Counted from the first letter of the stretch, positions 16,746 through 26,065 are shown. The stretch is 64,000 nt of DNA from Leptospira langatensis (GCF_004770615.1 NZ_RQER01000005.1:124001-188000), one strand, 5' to 3'. Notes: a model not told the origin generated them from the letters alone. Made by a program: numbers and translations.

Positions 16746-18632
16746 ATGGGTCAATGGAATCGTCGTAGTCTTCTTTTCCCTCTCGACTTGTTCTTCATGG
16801 TGCTCTCTTATTTTCTAGCGCACCTGATCCGATTCGAATCCTTAGGTTTTTTGAATCGTCCCGAAGATTTTCTCATCCCACTTTGTATCGTAGTACTATG
16901 CAGATCTGTAGTATTCTTGTTTTCGAATATATACAGATCCATCTGGGCCTACGCTTCCATCCATGATCTGGTGGAGATCATCAAGACTACTGTTCTTTCT
17001 TCTCTTATTTCCAATACCGCATTACTCTTCTATAACGGTTTCGAGCATCTCTCTAGAATGATCCCGGTGATCGACACCCTTCTTCTTTTGGGATTTCTCT
17101 GCATCCGAAGTCTTTCTTGGAGACTAGTACGAGATCAATACATTCTCAGGAAGAAACAGGGAGTAGGAATTCCCACATTGATCCTAGGCGCCGGAAAAAC
17201 AGGAGCGACCCTTCTTACCGAATTAAGAAGGCATAACGATCTGAACCTGAATCCAATCGCTCTATTGGATGACGATGAGAGTAAACTAGGAGCTCATATC
17301 CAAGGAGTTCCGGTCCTAGGAAAGATCGATCTTGCCGAGGAACTCATTCGTTCTCTCGGGATACAGAAAGTACTCATCGCATTCCATCATCCGGACGGGA
17401 AACTGATCGGAAAACTGATCAAAACCTTCGAATCCACCCATGTGGACTTCAAGATCCTTCCCTCTCTCGGTTCTTTGTTCTTCGATCCACCCAAGATCCA
17501 GCAATTGAGGGAGATCCGGGTAGAAGACGTACTAGGTAGACCTGTAGTCGACTTGGAGATAGAATCCATCCGTTCCTATATCGCAGGAAAGACAATCGTG
17601 ATCACCGGAGCGGGAGGATCGATCGGTAGCGAGCTTTGCAGACAGGTGGCGGTGTTCCATCCTTCCAAAATGATCCTACTGGATTCTGCCGAAACCCCGC
17701 TGTACGAGATCGACTACGAGCTCAGAAAAGTATTTAAGGATTCCGGAATACAGTTCAAAGCAGTGGTTGCGGATATAAAGAACCCTTCTCGTATTTCTTC
17801 CGTGTTCGAAGCGAATCGTCCTCAGGTGGTATTCCATTCTGCCGCCTACAAGCATGTGCCTATGATGGAGAGCAATGCTTCCGAGGCCGTTTTAAATAAT
17901 GTACTAGGGACCAAGAACTTAGCCGATATCTCTCGCGCTACAGGTGTAGAACGTTTCGTTTTGATTTCCACAGACAAGGCAGTGAATCCAGTGAATATTA
18001 TGGGTGCTTCCAAAAGAGTTGCGGAACTATATTTGCAGACCATTTCGCCCGAGACAAAGACCAAATTCATCACTGTGCGTTTCGGGAATGTATTAGGCTC
18101 CAGCGGTTCCGTTATCCCTCGTTTCCGGGAACAGATCGGGAACGGCGGACCTGTAACTGTGACTCATCCTGATATTATCCGTTACTTCATGACCATACCG
18201 GAAGCGACCCAGCTCGTGCTCCAAGCAGGAGCCATGGGAGAAAAGGAAGAGATCTTTCTCTTAGATATGGGAGAGCCCATCCGGATCTTGAGTTTGGCGG
18301 AGGACATGATCCGTCTCTCCGGCTTTCGACCTTATACGGATATTGCGATCGTGTTCACAGGACTTCGACCGGGAGAAAAACTCTTCGAAGAACTGCTGTT
18401 AGATATGGAAGGAATTAAAAAAACACATCATCCTAAAATCAGGATTGCAGCTCCCTTAGAGGATAGAGATCCTAGCAGCTTCCAGGCTAGGTTCCAGGCG
18501 CTGATCGACGCTGCCAGAGCGGATCGGGAAGAAGAGATCTTCTCCTGTTTTAAGGCCTTGGTTCCTGAATACAGAACTCATAAGGATTATATCAGCGAGG
18601 AAGCTTCTCGCAAGATCGAAACGAATGGATAA
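16746..18632 (+). CDS. Membrane nucleotide-sugar 4,6-dehydratase (PglF/FlaA1/CapD-like)
   Basis: A polysaccharide-biosynthesis protein of about 628 residues, full length for the membrane-anchored UDP-GlcNAc-type 4,6-dehydratase family. Four N-terminal membrane helices (about residues 1-125) are followed by a first Rossmann fold with GAGKTGATL and a second, catalytic SDR fold with TGAGGSIGSE. The catalytic region carries AAYKHVPMMESN, STDKAVNP and MGASKR, as in PglF/WbpM. The product would be a 4-keto-6-deoxy sugar for surface glycans. The frame extends up to 16710, but the ATG at 16746 avoids overlap with the divergent gene and begins just before the first helix. Its stop overlaps the SspB-like gene by 8 bases. 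Confidence 0.88.
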   Translation: MGQWNRRSLLFPLDLFFMVLSYFLAHLIRFESLGFLNRPEDFLIPLCIVVLCRSVVFLFSNIYRSIWAYASIHDLVEIIKTTVLSSLISNTALLFYNGFEHLSRMIPVIDTLLLLGFLCIRSLSWRLVRDQYILRKKQGVGIPTLILGAGKTGATLLTELRRHNDLNLNPIALLDDDESKLGAHIQGVPVLGKIDLAEELIRSLGIQKVLIAFHHPDGKLIGKLIKTFESTHVDFKILPSLGSLFFDPPKIQQLREIRVEDVLGRPVVDLEIESIRSYIAGKTIVITGAGGSIGSELCRQVAVFHPSKMILLDSAETPLYEIDYELRKVFKDSGIQFKAVVADIKNPSRISSVFEANRPQVVFHSAAYKHVPMMESNASEAVLNNVLGTKNLADISRATGVERFVLISTDKAVNPVNIMGASKRVAELYLQTISPETKTKFITVRFGNVLGSSGSVIPRFREQIGNGGPVTVTHPDIIRYFMTIPEATQLVLQAGAMGEKEEIFLLDMGEPIRILSLAEDMIRLSGFRPYTDIAIVFTGLRPGEKLFEELLLDMEGIKKTHHPKIRIAAPLEDRDPSSFQARFQALIDAARADREEEIFSCFKALVPEYRTHKDYISEEASRKIETNG

Positions 18633-19110
18633 TCCGAATTTAGAAGACATACAGGCGCTTCGCGAATTCAAAAAACAACTTTTCTCAGTATATTGGGAAA
18701 GGTTCGGCACCTTCTATGTACATGCAATGCCCCATCCGGATCTGAAAATAGGCAAACGAGGACTCGTGGGCGAAGAGCCCGAATCCGGCATTATCCTAGT
18801 CATAGGCCCGCGCGCCGCCAGGGATATCCGCATCGAAGAAGAATGGGTCTATGCAGAACTGCAATTCGGTTATACTTGGGAAGAAGTCTTTCTTCCTTGG
18901 GATTCCATCTTCCGATATTTTGATAAGTCTCAGCAGACTGTGACCCAGATGCGAATCTTCTTAGGAAAGGTAGAGGTGCCTTCTTCCAAACCGGAAGCTC
19001 CTAAAGAAGAAATAACGGACGAAGCATCCAGATCGGAGACTTCTTCTAAGAGTAAGAAACGAAAAGATAATGTAATCCAAGTCGACTTCGGGAGTAAATC
19101 TAAGAAATGA
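18625..19110 (+). CDS. SspB-like ClpXP adaptor protein
   Basis: A 161-residue cytoplasmic protein. Residues about 40-100 (from IILVIGPRAARDI through WVYAELQFGY to VFLPWDSIFRYFD) line up with the SspB core, in which the E. coli sequence reads IVLNISPSAVRNL, then IRFNARFGG, then VSVPMAAVLAIYA. Residues about 118-150 are a charged, disordered linker. The last residues, NVIQVDFGSKSKK, look like the short ClpX-binding tail of SspB proteins. SspB tethers ssrA-tagged and other substrates to ClpXP. It overlaps the dehydratase upstream by 8 bases and the permease downstream by 4. The family call is by eye and would benefit from a profile match. Confidence 0.72.
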   Translation: MDNPNLEDIQALREFKKQLFSVYWERFGTFYVHAMPHPDLKIGKRGLVGEEPESGIILVIGPRAARDIRIEEEWVYAELQFGYTWEEVFLPWDSIFRYFDKSQQTVTQMRIFLGKVEVPSSKPEAPKEEITDEASRSETSSKSKKRKDNVIQVDFGSKSKK

Positions 19111-20714
19111 GCAAATACAAATGGTTTGTTGCCGGAGACCTAGACGGGTTCTTCGGGTTAATGATCGATAACCTGATCCAAATACTGGTTCTAGTCGGGT
19201 TATGTATCGGACTCTGCGGAATGCCGCAAGAATTCGTGTTTAGTGTCGTGATCCCTGGAGCGGCAATTTCTCTCTTAGTCGGAAATGTTTTCTATGCCTG
19301 GCAGGCCGCGAGACTTGCTCATTCGGAAAACAGAAGCGATGTGACCGCACTTCCTTACGGGATCAATACGGTTTCCTTGTTTGCATTCGTGTTCTTTGTG
19401 ATGTTCCCGGTCTACCAAAAGACAAACAGTTATAAGGCGGCCTGGTCTATCGGACTACTTGCTAGCTTTATCTCCGGTCTCATCGAATTCTTAGGAGCGT
19501 TCGTCGCGGAGAAGATCAGAAAGGCGACTCCTAGAGCGGCTCTTCTTTCCGCACTTGCAGGGATCGCACTTACTTTCATCTCCATGGATTTCTTGGTAAG
19601 AACCTTTTTGAATCCATTGGTAGCATTCATTCCTTTCGGGATCATTCTACTCCAGTATTTTGGGAAAGTGGTCTTTCCATTCAAGATCCCCGGAGGATTG
19701 ATCTCTGTGATCGCAGGTACCTTACTTGCTTGGTATTCTCCTTATTTCTCGGGAAGGACTTTAATGGATGCGGATGCGTTACGCTCTTCTTGGAACATAG
19801 GGCTCTATCTTCCGATTTGGAGCGGAGGAGAATTATTCTCTGCCTGGGGGCATGCGGACATTAGAGAATACCTTTCTATCATTCTACCCATGGGAATATT
19901 CAACGTGATCGGTTCCTTGCAGAACATAGAATCCGCAGAGGCCGCAGGAGATAAATTCAATACTCGCAATTCTCTCATGGTAAATGGACTCGGGACCATG
20001 GTTGGATCCCTTTTCGGATCTCCCTTCCCTACAACCATCTATATAGGACATCCAGGCTGGAAGGCTCTTGGTGCAAGAGCAGGATATTCTAGCTTGAACG
20101 GAGTGTTCATGACCCTGGTCGCGTTCTTGGGACTCATCGGATTCGTTTCCAAACTCATTCCTGTCGAGGCGGGAATGGCGATCGTTCTCTGGATCGGGAT
20201 CGTGATCGGAGCACAAGCATTCGAAGCGACACCGACTCGACATGCACCAGCAGTGGTGATCGGACTTCTTCCTGCGTTAGCAGGCTGGGGAGTATTGCTG
20301 ATCCAAAGCGCATTCAATTATGCGGATCCGATCCTCTCTAAGGCGATCGAAGGAACGACAGCCGCTTCTATGACCCCGAATATTTGGTTGTCTTCCGTGC
20401 CTTTGGACCAACCCATCTTTCCGTATTCATTAGCGGGACTCTTGAGCCTTTCCCAAGGATTCTTATTATCTGCCATGGTATGGGCCTCTATCGCTACTTT
20501 CGTGATCGATCGGGATTTCAAGAAGGCGATCATCGCAAGTTTAGCAGGAGTTTTACTCGCTGCCACCGGATTTATCCATGCATACGCCTTGCGGGGAAAT
20601 GCAATTATCACGCCATTTGAGCTAAACTTTGGTCCATTTGTGCAAGGATATCTATTACTTGCAGGACTTTTTCTATTGGCTTCCTTCTTGAAAAAGGAAC
20701 CAAGATCGGTCTAA
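19107..20714 (+). CDS. NCS2-family permease (purine/xanthine-uracil type)
   Basis: A 535-residue polytopic inner-membrane protein with about 12-14 hydrophobic helices. The N-terminal motif GDLDGFFGLMIDNLIQ, the LPYGINT loop and the GDKFNTRNSLMVNGLGTMVGSLFGSPFPTTIYIGHPGWKALGAR block place it in the NCS2/AzgA-like nucleobase:cation symporters. It should import a nucleobase using an ion gradient; the exact base cannot be set from sequence. The ATG overlaps the stop of the SspB-like gene (ATGA), so the two are translationally coupled. The apt gene about 1 kb downstream uses adenine, which may be a functional link, though htpX and a terminator separate them. Confidence 0.85.
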   Translation: MSKYKWFVAGDLDGFFGLMIDNLIQILVLVGLCIGLCGMPQEFVFSVVIPGAAISLLVGNVFYAWQAARLAHSENRSDVTALPYGINTVSLFAFVFFVMFPVYQKTNSYKAAWSIGLLASFISGLIEFLGAFVAEKIRKATPRAALLSALAGIALTFISMDFLVRTFLNPLVAFIPFGIILLQYFGKVVFPFKIPGGLISVIAGTLLAWYSPYFSGRTLMDADALRSSWNIGLYLPIWSGGELFSAWGHADIREYLSIILPMGIFNVIGSLQNIESAEAAGDKFNTRNSLMVNGLGTMVGSLFGSPFPTTIYIGHPGWKALGARAGYSSLNGVFMTLVAFLGLIGFVSKLIPVEAGMAIVLWIGIVIGAQAFEATPTRHAPAVVIGLLPALAGWGVLLIQSAFNYADPILSKAIEGTTAASMTPNIWLSSVPLDQPIFPYSLAGLLSLSQGFLLSAMVWASIATFVIDRDFKKAIIASLAGVLLAATGFIHAYALRGNAIITPFELNFGPFVQGYLLLAGLFLLASFLKKEPRSV

Positions 20715-20795
20715 GAATTACCGGAAATTTAGAAGACCGGGGAGTCGAGGATATACCGAGATTCAAAAACCTTCTAAAAGGAGAATGATTCGCCT

Positions 20796-21710
20796 ATGGC
20801 GCTTTTTCGTAGATTCGGATTGTTTGCGATCACCAATATCGTAGTAATTTCCACGATCGCTTTCTTAGTAAGAGTTTCCGGTTTAGGGGAATACCTGGAA
20901 CGTTCCGGAATTTCTTATTCCGGATTATTATTATTCTGCACGATCTGGGGGATGGGAGGAGCCTTCATTTCTCTTCTTCTCTCCAAAGTAATGGTAAAGA
21001 TGTCGATGGGCGTGCAGATCATCGACCCCAAAAACGCATCCGGATGGCAAAGAGACCTTCTCGTCCGAGTGCAAAGATTGGCGCAAGGAGCGGGACTCCC
21101 TATGCCGGAAGTAGGATACTATCAGTCTCCTGAGATCAACGCATTTGCAACCGGTCCAAGCAGGGACAGCGCTCTCGTTGCAGTTTCAACAGGGCTCTTG
21201 AATGGAATGGATAGTGCAGAAGTGGACGGCGTTCTCGGTCACGAATTGACTCACGTCGCGAACGGAGACATGGTTACCATGACCCTGGTGCAAGGAGTAG
21301 TGAACTCCTTTGTATTCTTCTTTGCTTGGATCGTAAGCCAGATCATCGCATCCCAGCTCTCTCGTAGAGACGACGAGGGAAGAGGAGGCGGAGGCTTCTT
21401 CATGCAGTACATGATCCAACAGGTATTGGTCATGGTATTCGGGCTTTTAGGATCTATAGTAGTAGCCTACGTATCCAGGGCTCGTGAGTTCAGAGCGGAT
21501 GCAGGCGGTGCAAAGCTCGCAGGTCGCGAAAATATGATCCGGGCCTTGGAAAGACTGAAAGTCGCCTTCACTCATGATCCTGTGGACCAAAGAGGAGAAT
21601 CCATCGCCACGTTGAAAATCTCCAATAGAGGCGGAGGACTTGCATCCTTATTTGCGACTCACCCACCTTTAGAAGAAAGAATTGCCGCTCTTAGAGCGAG
21701 AGCATACTAA
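20796..21710 (+). CDS. htpX: Membrane zinc metalloprotease HtpX
   Basis: A 304-residue M48 protease of the inner membrane that degrades damaged or misassembled membrane proteins together with FtsH. Two N-terminal helices (about residues 8-28 and 42-65) precede the cytosolic catalytic domain with the zinc motif HELTH (His149, Glu150, His153), two more helices at about 158-180 and 205-225, and the third ligand in RAREFRADAGGAKL. Length and order match E. coli HtpX. AAGGAG lies 12 bases before the start ATG at 20796; a nearer ATG just after it is out of frame. A UUCG-loop terminator follows directly. Confidence 0.95.
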   Translation: MALFRRFGLFAITNIVVISTIAFLVRVSGLGEYLERSGISYSGLLLFCTIWGMGGAFISLLLSKVMVKMSMGVQIIDPKNASGWQRDLLVRVQRLAQGAGLPMPEVGYYQSPEINAFATGPSRDSALVAVSTGLLNGMDSAEVDGVLGHELTHVANGDMVTMTLVQGVVNSFVFFFAWIVSQIIASQLSRRDDEGRGGGGFFMQYMIQQVLVMVFGLLGSIVVAYVSRAREFRADAGGAKLAGRENMIRALERLKVAFTHDPVDQRGESIATLKISNRGGGLASLFATHPPLEERIAALRARAY

Positions 21711-21717
21711 ACGAGAT

Positions 21718-21744
21718 CGGCTCTCTTCGGAGAGCCGTTATATT
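21718..21744 (+). terminator. UUCG-loop terminator after htpX
   Basis: A perfect 8-bp stem, CGGCTCTC and GAGAGCCG, closes on a TTCG tetraloop (21718-21737) and is followed by TTATATT. This very stable hairpin ends the htpX transcript just before apt. Confidence 0.7.
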
Positions 21745-21803
21745 CCCGCCTGAAAAAAGAATTGTTAGTTCCTTTTACAAAAATGGAATTGGACTTCGAG
21801 CCC

Positions 21804-22337
21804 ATGTCCATCGTCAAAAGTAAAATTCGCACCATTCCGGACTATCCCCGAAAAGGGATCATGTTCAGAGATATCACGTCCTTATTATTAGATCCTGAGG
21901 GTCTCGCACTTACTATCGGGACCTTCGTGGATCGTTATACCGGCAAAGGAATTACCAAGGTAGCCGGAATAGAAGCCAGAGGATTCATTATAGGAGCGCC
22001 CCTCGCCTTCCAACTCGGAGTGGGATTCATTCCTATCCGAAAAAAAGGAAAGCTTCCTTCTGAGACAGTTTCCCAAGAATACGATCTGGAATACGGCAAA
22101 GACGTGATCGAGATCCATAAGGACTCTGTCGTTCCTGGAGATCGCATTCTTCTTATGGACGATCTGATCGCTACAGGCGGAACAATGATCGCTGCGGCAC
22201 AGCTGCTCCAAAAACTGGGTGCAGAAGTTCCGGAGGCAGGAGTCATTATCGATCTTCCGGATCTAGGCGGAGCCACAAAGTTAAGCAAGGATCTAGGTGT
22301 GAACGTTTTCTCTATTTGCGAGTTTGAGGGTCATTAG
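21804..22337 (+). CDS. apt: Adenine phosphoribosyltransferase
   Basis: A purine-salvage enzyme that makes AMP and pyrophosphate from adenine and PRPP in the cytoplasm. The translation from ATG 21804 ([18 protein letters not shown]) is 177 residues and matches the usual start of Apt. Earlier in-frame starts exist at 21762 (TTG) and 21783 (ATG), but they add residues with no family support. The adenine-binding IEARGFI and the PRPP loop [13 protein letters not shown] are present. The stop codon lies inside the upstream extension of the HtrA-like gene that follows, so the two are probably cotranscribed. Confidence 0.93.
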   Translation: MSIVKSKIRTIPDYPRKGIMFRDITSLLLDPEGLALTIGTFVDRYTGKGITKVAGIEARGFIIGAPLAFQLGVGFIPIRKKGKLPSETVSQEYDLEYGKDVIEIHKDSVVPGDRILLMDDLIATGGTMIAAAQLLQKLGAEVPEAGVIIDLPDLGGATKLSKDLGVNVFSICEFEGH

Positions 22338-22344
22338 ACTTTCT

Positions 22345-23805
22345 ATGCAAATCCTGAAATCGGGTCTTCTAGTATTTGTAACCCTAGTCTCTTTTGGGAT
22401 CCATTCGGAGGAAAAAACCGATTTCGATCATGTCCGAAAAGCAGTCGTTCAGATCAAAGTCTATTCCCAAGCATTCAGCGCTTACACTCCTTGGGCAACC
22501 GAAGGGGTCCGTGCCAGTTCAGGCACAGGATTCCTGATCGGGAACAAAAGAATATTAACAAATGCTCATGTAATTTCTAATGCAAAATACATTCAGGTCC
22601 AAAGATACAACCAGACCGAATGGTACAGGGTCAAGATCCTGCATGTGGCTCATGATTGCGATCTTGCTATCTTAGAAGCCGAAGATCCCGAATTCTATAA
22701 GGAATCCACCGAGTTGAGCCTGGGAGAGATCCCGGAACTCAACTCCCCTCTTATTGTGGTAGGATATCCGATTGGCGGGAATAAGGTCTCCGTCACAAGA
22801 GGGATCGTTTCCCGAAAAGAGCAATCTAAGTATGAGCATTCTTCCGTAGACAGTCATTTGGTCCTACAGGTGGATGCGGCAATCAATCCTGGTAACTCCG
22901 GCGGACCCGCAATCCAGGACAACCAGGTAGTAGGAGTCGCCTTCCAGGTGGCGACCAAGGGAGAGAATATAGGATATCTCATTCCCACCAAGGTCATCCG
23001 TCATTTCCTGAAAGATATTGAGGACGGAAAATACGACGGCTACGTAGAGCTTGGGATAGGTACATTCAATTCTTTTAATACTGCTCTTCGCAAAGCCAAA
23101 GGGATCCCGGATGGACTCGAAGGAGTATTCGTGAATCGCATTCTTCCTCATGGATCTGCGGACGGATATCTAAAGGAAGGGGATTATCTCACCCAGATCG
23201 ACGGACTTACGATCGGTCGCAATGGAACCATTACCTTGGATAAGGACGCTAGAGTGGATTTCACGGAAACCGTGGACAATAAGAACTCCGGAGAACCGAT
23301 CCGGTTCAAAGTATTCCGCGATGGTAAGTTCTTGGATGTGGAATTCAAGGCCAGAAGAATGCCTGATTTCGACTTTATGAGAAATCGTTACGATACTCCT
23401 TTCGATTATGCAATGATCGGAGGACTTCTGTTCCAAGAAATGTCCAGGGATTTACTGGGAGCCTGGAGCAGAGCCGGAAATACTTCCGGAGGAAGCCAGT
23501 TCCTATTTAGATATGATTATTTCATCGAAGACGGAATGAATAGCACTAAGAAAGCGGATGTGGTCTTGTACAGAAAACTCGCTCATCCTGTGAATTCTTC
23601 TGCGGATTATTTCTTGAATCTGGTCTTAGAATCGGTGAACGGAGAGCCTGTGAATAGTCTCGCAGATCTGAAAAAGATCATGTCCGAATCCAAATCCAGA
23701 TTCCTTAAATTAAAATTCTTAGATATAGAATTACCTCTGATCTTGGATAGAGAAGAGTCCAAGAAAGCGGACTCTCAAATCCGAAGCACGTACGGTCTGG
23801 AGTAA
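22345..23805 (+). CDS. HtrA/DegP-like trypsin-fold serine protease with PDZ domains
   Basis: A 486-residue exported protease. The ATG at 22345 gives a signal peptide (residues 1-21, cut near IHSEE), while the frame extends up to a TTG at 22324 inside apt. The trypsin-like domain has an intact catalytic triad: His75 in NAHV, Asp106 in CDLAIL and Ser185 in GNSGGP. A PDZ-like domain follows (about 225-330, with ILPHGSADGYLKEGDYL), and a second PDZ-like unit is near the C-terminus (about 400-470). It should act in the periplasm in protein quality control or surface-protein processing. It is followed 4 bases later by a paralogue whose active site is lost. Confidence 0.9.
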   Translation: MQILKSGLLVFVTLVSFGIHSEEKTDFDHVRKAVVQIKVYSQAFSAYTPWATEGVRASSGTGFLIGNKRILTNAHVISNAKYIQVQRYNQTEWYRVKILHVAHDCDLAILEAEDPEFYKESTELSLGEIPELNSPLIVVGYPIGGNKVSVTRGIVSRKEQSKYEHSSVDSHLVLQVDAAINPGNSGGPAIQDNQVVGVAFQVATKGENIGYLIPTKVIRHFLKDIEDGKYDGYVELGIGTFNSFNTALRKAKGIPDGLEGVFVNRILPHGSADGYLKEGDYLTQIDGLTIGRNGTITLDKDARVDFTETVDNKNSGEPIRFKVFRDGKFLDVEFKARRMPDFDFMRNRYDTPFDYAMIGGLLFQEMSRDLLGAWSRAGNTSGGSQFLFRYDYFIEDGMNSTKKADVVLYRKLAHPVNSSADYFLNLVLESVNGEPVNSLADLKKIMSESKSRFLKLKFLDIELPLILDREESKKADSQIRSTYGLE

Positions 23806-23809
23806 AGCA

Positions 23810-25348
23810 TTGTACATTCGTATTCTTTCTGCGATCTTAGTATTCGGATTCGGGGTCTCATCCGTCCAAGCAAAGACCAAGACTTCTAAAAAGAGCAAAG
23901 AGACAAGACTCGAGTCTTCTAATTCGGTCCCTTCTTCCAAGTCGGAAGAGGAATTCAAGAAGAGTATCGTTCAAGTTAAGATCTCTTACCAAGAGCAGGA
24001 CTACTTCAATCCTTGGAAAAAGAAAAACCCGAAAGTACGAAGAGGGGTCGGGATCGTTGTCTCCGGAAATCGGATCATTTTGCCGGCACATCTTCTCTCC
24101 TACTCCACTCTGATCGAAGTCAAAAAGCATTCTTCGTACGCAGAGACAAAGGCCACGATCTCTAAGATCGATTACGAAACGAATTTAGCATTACTAAAAG
24201 TAGACGAGGAAGGTTTCTATAAGGATCTGGCTCCCCTAGAATTCCATTCTAATATCAGTTATCCGAAACAAGTCTCTATTTACCAGTTGGACAATTCCGG
24301 TTCGATCCAATCCGCAGTTGGCGCTTTAGTCAGTATGGATCTCGATCAGTATCCCCAAGGCTTGGTAGAACTCCCTATTTTGGACATCAACTCCACGGAA
24401 ACATTGAACGGAAATGGAGAAGTAGTACTAGAAGATGGCAAGGCCACAGGGATCCTATTCGATTTTTCCGGAGACAAGAACTCCGGGAGAGCAATTCCTT
24501 CCTTTCTGATCCAGAAATTCCTGGGGAAATTCGGAACATCAGAGATCTCTTATAAAGGATTCCGTTATAGACCGGTTACCGATCAGGCGACCAAGGATTA
24601 TTATGGGATCAAGGAGAAAGACCAAGGCATTCTTGTAGCCGAGATACTTCCGAATAGCTCCGCAGATGGAGTATTAAAGATCGGCGATGTGATCTTAGAG
24701 TTCGGCGGCAAGAAGATAGACTCCAAAGGATATTTCGATCACCCTAAGTACGGCAAACAGGTACTGTCTTATATCGCGCATATAGGAGACGAATTCGGTT
24801 TCCAAACGGGCAAGTCAGTCCCTCTCAAGATACTGAGAGAAGGAAAGCCTTTGGACATCGCTCTTCCTCTGAAGCCTTTCCCGTATACTTCCGTTCGAAT
24901 TCCTCATAAGAATCCTTCTTTGAGATCCGATTACTATTTCGACGGAGGCTTCTTATTCATAGAGCTTTCCGAAGGATATTTGTTGGAATGGGGAAAGGAT
25001 TGGAGGTCCAAAGTAGATCGCAAACTACTCTACTCCTTCGATTACGATAAATTCAGTTCCCCCGGAAAAGAAGCAGGCAAGATCGTACTCTTATCCCAGG
25101 TCATTCCTGACGAATCGAATAACGGATACCATGAGGTCTCCGGTAGGATCGTGATCAAGGTAAATGGCAAACCGGTCCGTGCGGCGAAAGACATTTCTAA
25201 GGAAGTCAAAGAATCCAAGTCACGTTATGTGATCGTTCTTCTGGACGATGGGACAGAGATTGTTTTGGATAAGAATGTACTTTCCGAAGCCAATGCGAGG
25301 ATCCAAAAAGAATACAGGATCCCAGCTAGCGGAATGGGCGAACATTAA
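23810..25348 (+). CDS. HtrA-like pseudoprotease paralogue
   Basis: A 512-residue paralogue of the preceding protease, with the same order: signal peptide (about 1-21), trypsin-like domain, then PDZ-like domains (for example ILPNSSADGVLKIGDVI at about 280). His94 (PAHLL) remains, but the triad Asp is Asn125 (ETNLALLK), and the GNSGGP loop reads LNGNGEVV, with Asn202 where Ser is expected. It should therefore be proteolytically dead and may serve as a regulator, chaperone or co-receptor of the active partner. The TTG start at 23810 is preceded by GGAG and lies 4 bases after the upstream stop, so the pair is cotranscribed. Confidence 0.85.
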   Translation: MYIRILSAILVFGFGVSSVQAKTKTSKKSKETRLESSNSVPSSKSEEEFKKSIVQVKISYQEQDYFNPWKKKNPKVRRGVGIVVSGNRIILPAHLLSYSTLIEVKKHSSYAETKATISKIDYETNLALLKVDEEGFYKDLAPLEFHSNISYPKQVSIYQLDNSGSIQSAVGALVSMDLDQYPQGLVELPILDINSTETLNGNGEVVLEDGKATGILFDFSGDKNSGRAIPSFLIQKFLGKFGTSEISYKGFRYRPVTDQATKDYYGIKEKDQGILVAEILPNSSADGVLKIGDVILEFGGKKIDSKGYFDHPKYGKQVLSYIAHIGDEFGFQTGKSVPLKILREGKPLDIALPLKPFPYTSVRIPHKNPSLRSDYYFDGGFLFIELSEGYLLEWGKDWRSKVDRKLLYSFDYDKFSSPGKEAGKIVLLSQVIPDESNNGYHEVSGRIVIKVNGKPVRAAKDISKEVKESKSRYVIVLLDDGTEIVLDKNVLSEANARIQKEYRIPASGMGEH

Positions 25349-25649
25349 GCGTTCTTGGATCGCTCTTTCCTTCTTTTTATAAACGTTTGTCCGAAAAAAC
25401 CCCTACTAAGACGATAGATCCCGGAAAGAATTTTCCGTTTGAATCGGTCTAATTCTATAGGAAGCAAAGTTCGTAGTGGTTTTCTCCTTTTTTAGCCAGA
25501 ATTCCTACCTGGATCGGTAAAGCTTCGAACTTTATGCCAGATCGGCAGAACTCGCCAGGTTTTCTTCCTCGATCCTCCCAGGGTTTTTTCTTTGCCGGGA
25601 AAGAGGATTCGAAATTATGGCAGGGAACAGCCGGTAAGAGAGGGTTCTT
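25349..25649. other. Intergenic region after the HtrA pair
   Basis: No gene is supported in these 301 bases. A short perfect hairpin, CGGAAA-GAAT-TTTCCG at 25422-25437, followed by TTTG, may be a weak terminator for the HtrA operon. The right end holds GAGAGGG, the ribosome-binding site of the next gene. Confidence 0.4.
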
Positions 25650-26003
25650 ATGAAACGGACCGAATTGGAGAGACGAGAAAGAGATCTCCGTAAAGCGCAA
25701 AAGAAAGAAGAAGCCCTGGAGAAACGCTCCGGACAAGGGGCTAGCGTTGGTGATTTTATAGACCAACTATCCGGATTATTTCGCCACGATGCTACCGAGA
25801 TCTTCAATACAAAAGACGATATCAACGTATTGGAAGTCCTGGAAGAAATGCAGGCGATCATCCCACAAAAGAAATGGGACGATGTGCTCAAGAAAGCCAT
25901 CAAGAAAACCGGAGTGGTTGAGAAAGACAGAGCTTATAAAGAGCTCACTGAATTGCTTAGCCTAGACGAAGAGGAAAGCGAAGAAGAAGAGGTAGGAGTT
26001 TAA
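25650..26003 (+). CDS. Small charged coiled-coil hypothetical protein
   Basis: A 117-residue cytoplasmic protein of unknown function. Residues 1-30 are almost entirely Lys, Arg, Glu and Ala and should form a basic coiled helix. The middle (VGDFIDQLSGLFRHDATEIFNTKDDINVLEVLEEMQAII) and the QKKWDDVLKKAIKKT segment are amphipathic helices, and the tail is acidic (SLDEEESEEEE). The ATG at 25650 has a good GAGAGGG ribosome-binding site. It has no signal peptide or membrane segment and no enzymatic motif that I recognise. It converges with the RRM gene across a shared hairpin terminator. Confidence 0.65.
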   Translation: MKRTELERRERDLRKAQKKEEALEKRSGQGASVGDFIDQLSGLFRHDATEIFNTKDDINVLEVLEEMQAIIPQKKWDDVLKKAIKKTGVVEKDRAYKELTELLSLDEEESEEEEVGV

Positions 26004-26030
26004 AGATTTCCTAGATCCGATCAAAAGAGA

Positions 26031-26058
26031 TCTCCGAGAAGCCTAAGCCTCTCGGAGA
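26031..26058. terminator. Hairpin terminator between convergent genes
   Basis: TCTCCGAGA (26031-26039) and TCTCGGAGA (26050-26058) form a perfect 9-bp stem with a 10-nt loop. On the minus strand it is followed by TCTCTTTTGAT, so it mainly ends the RRM gene, and it may also stop the convergent plus-strand transcript. Confidence 0.65.
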
Positions 26059-26065
26059 AACGGGA

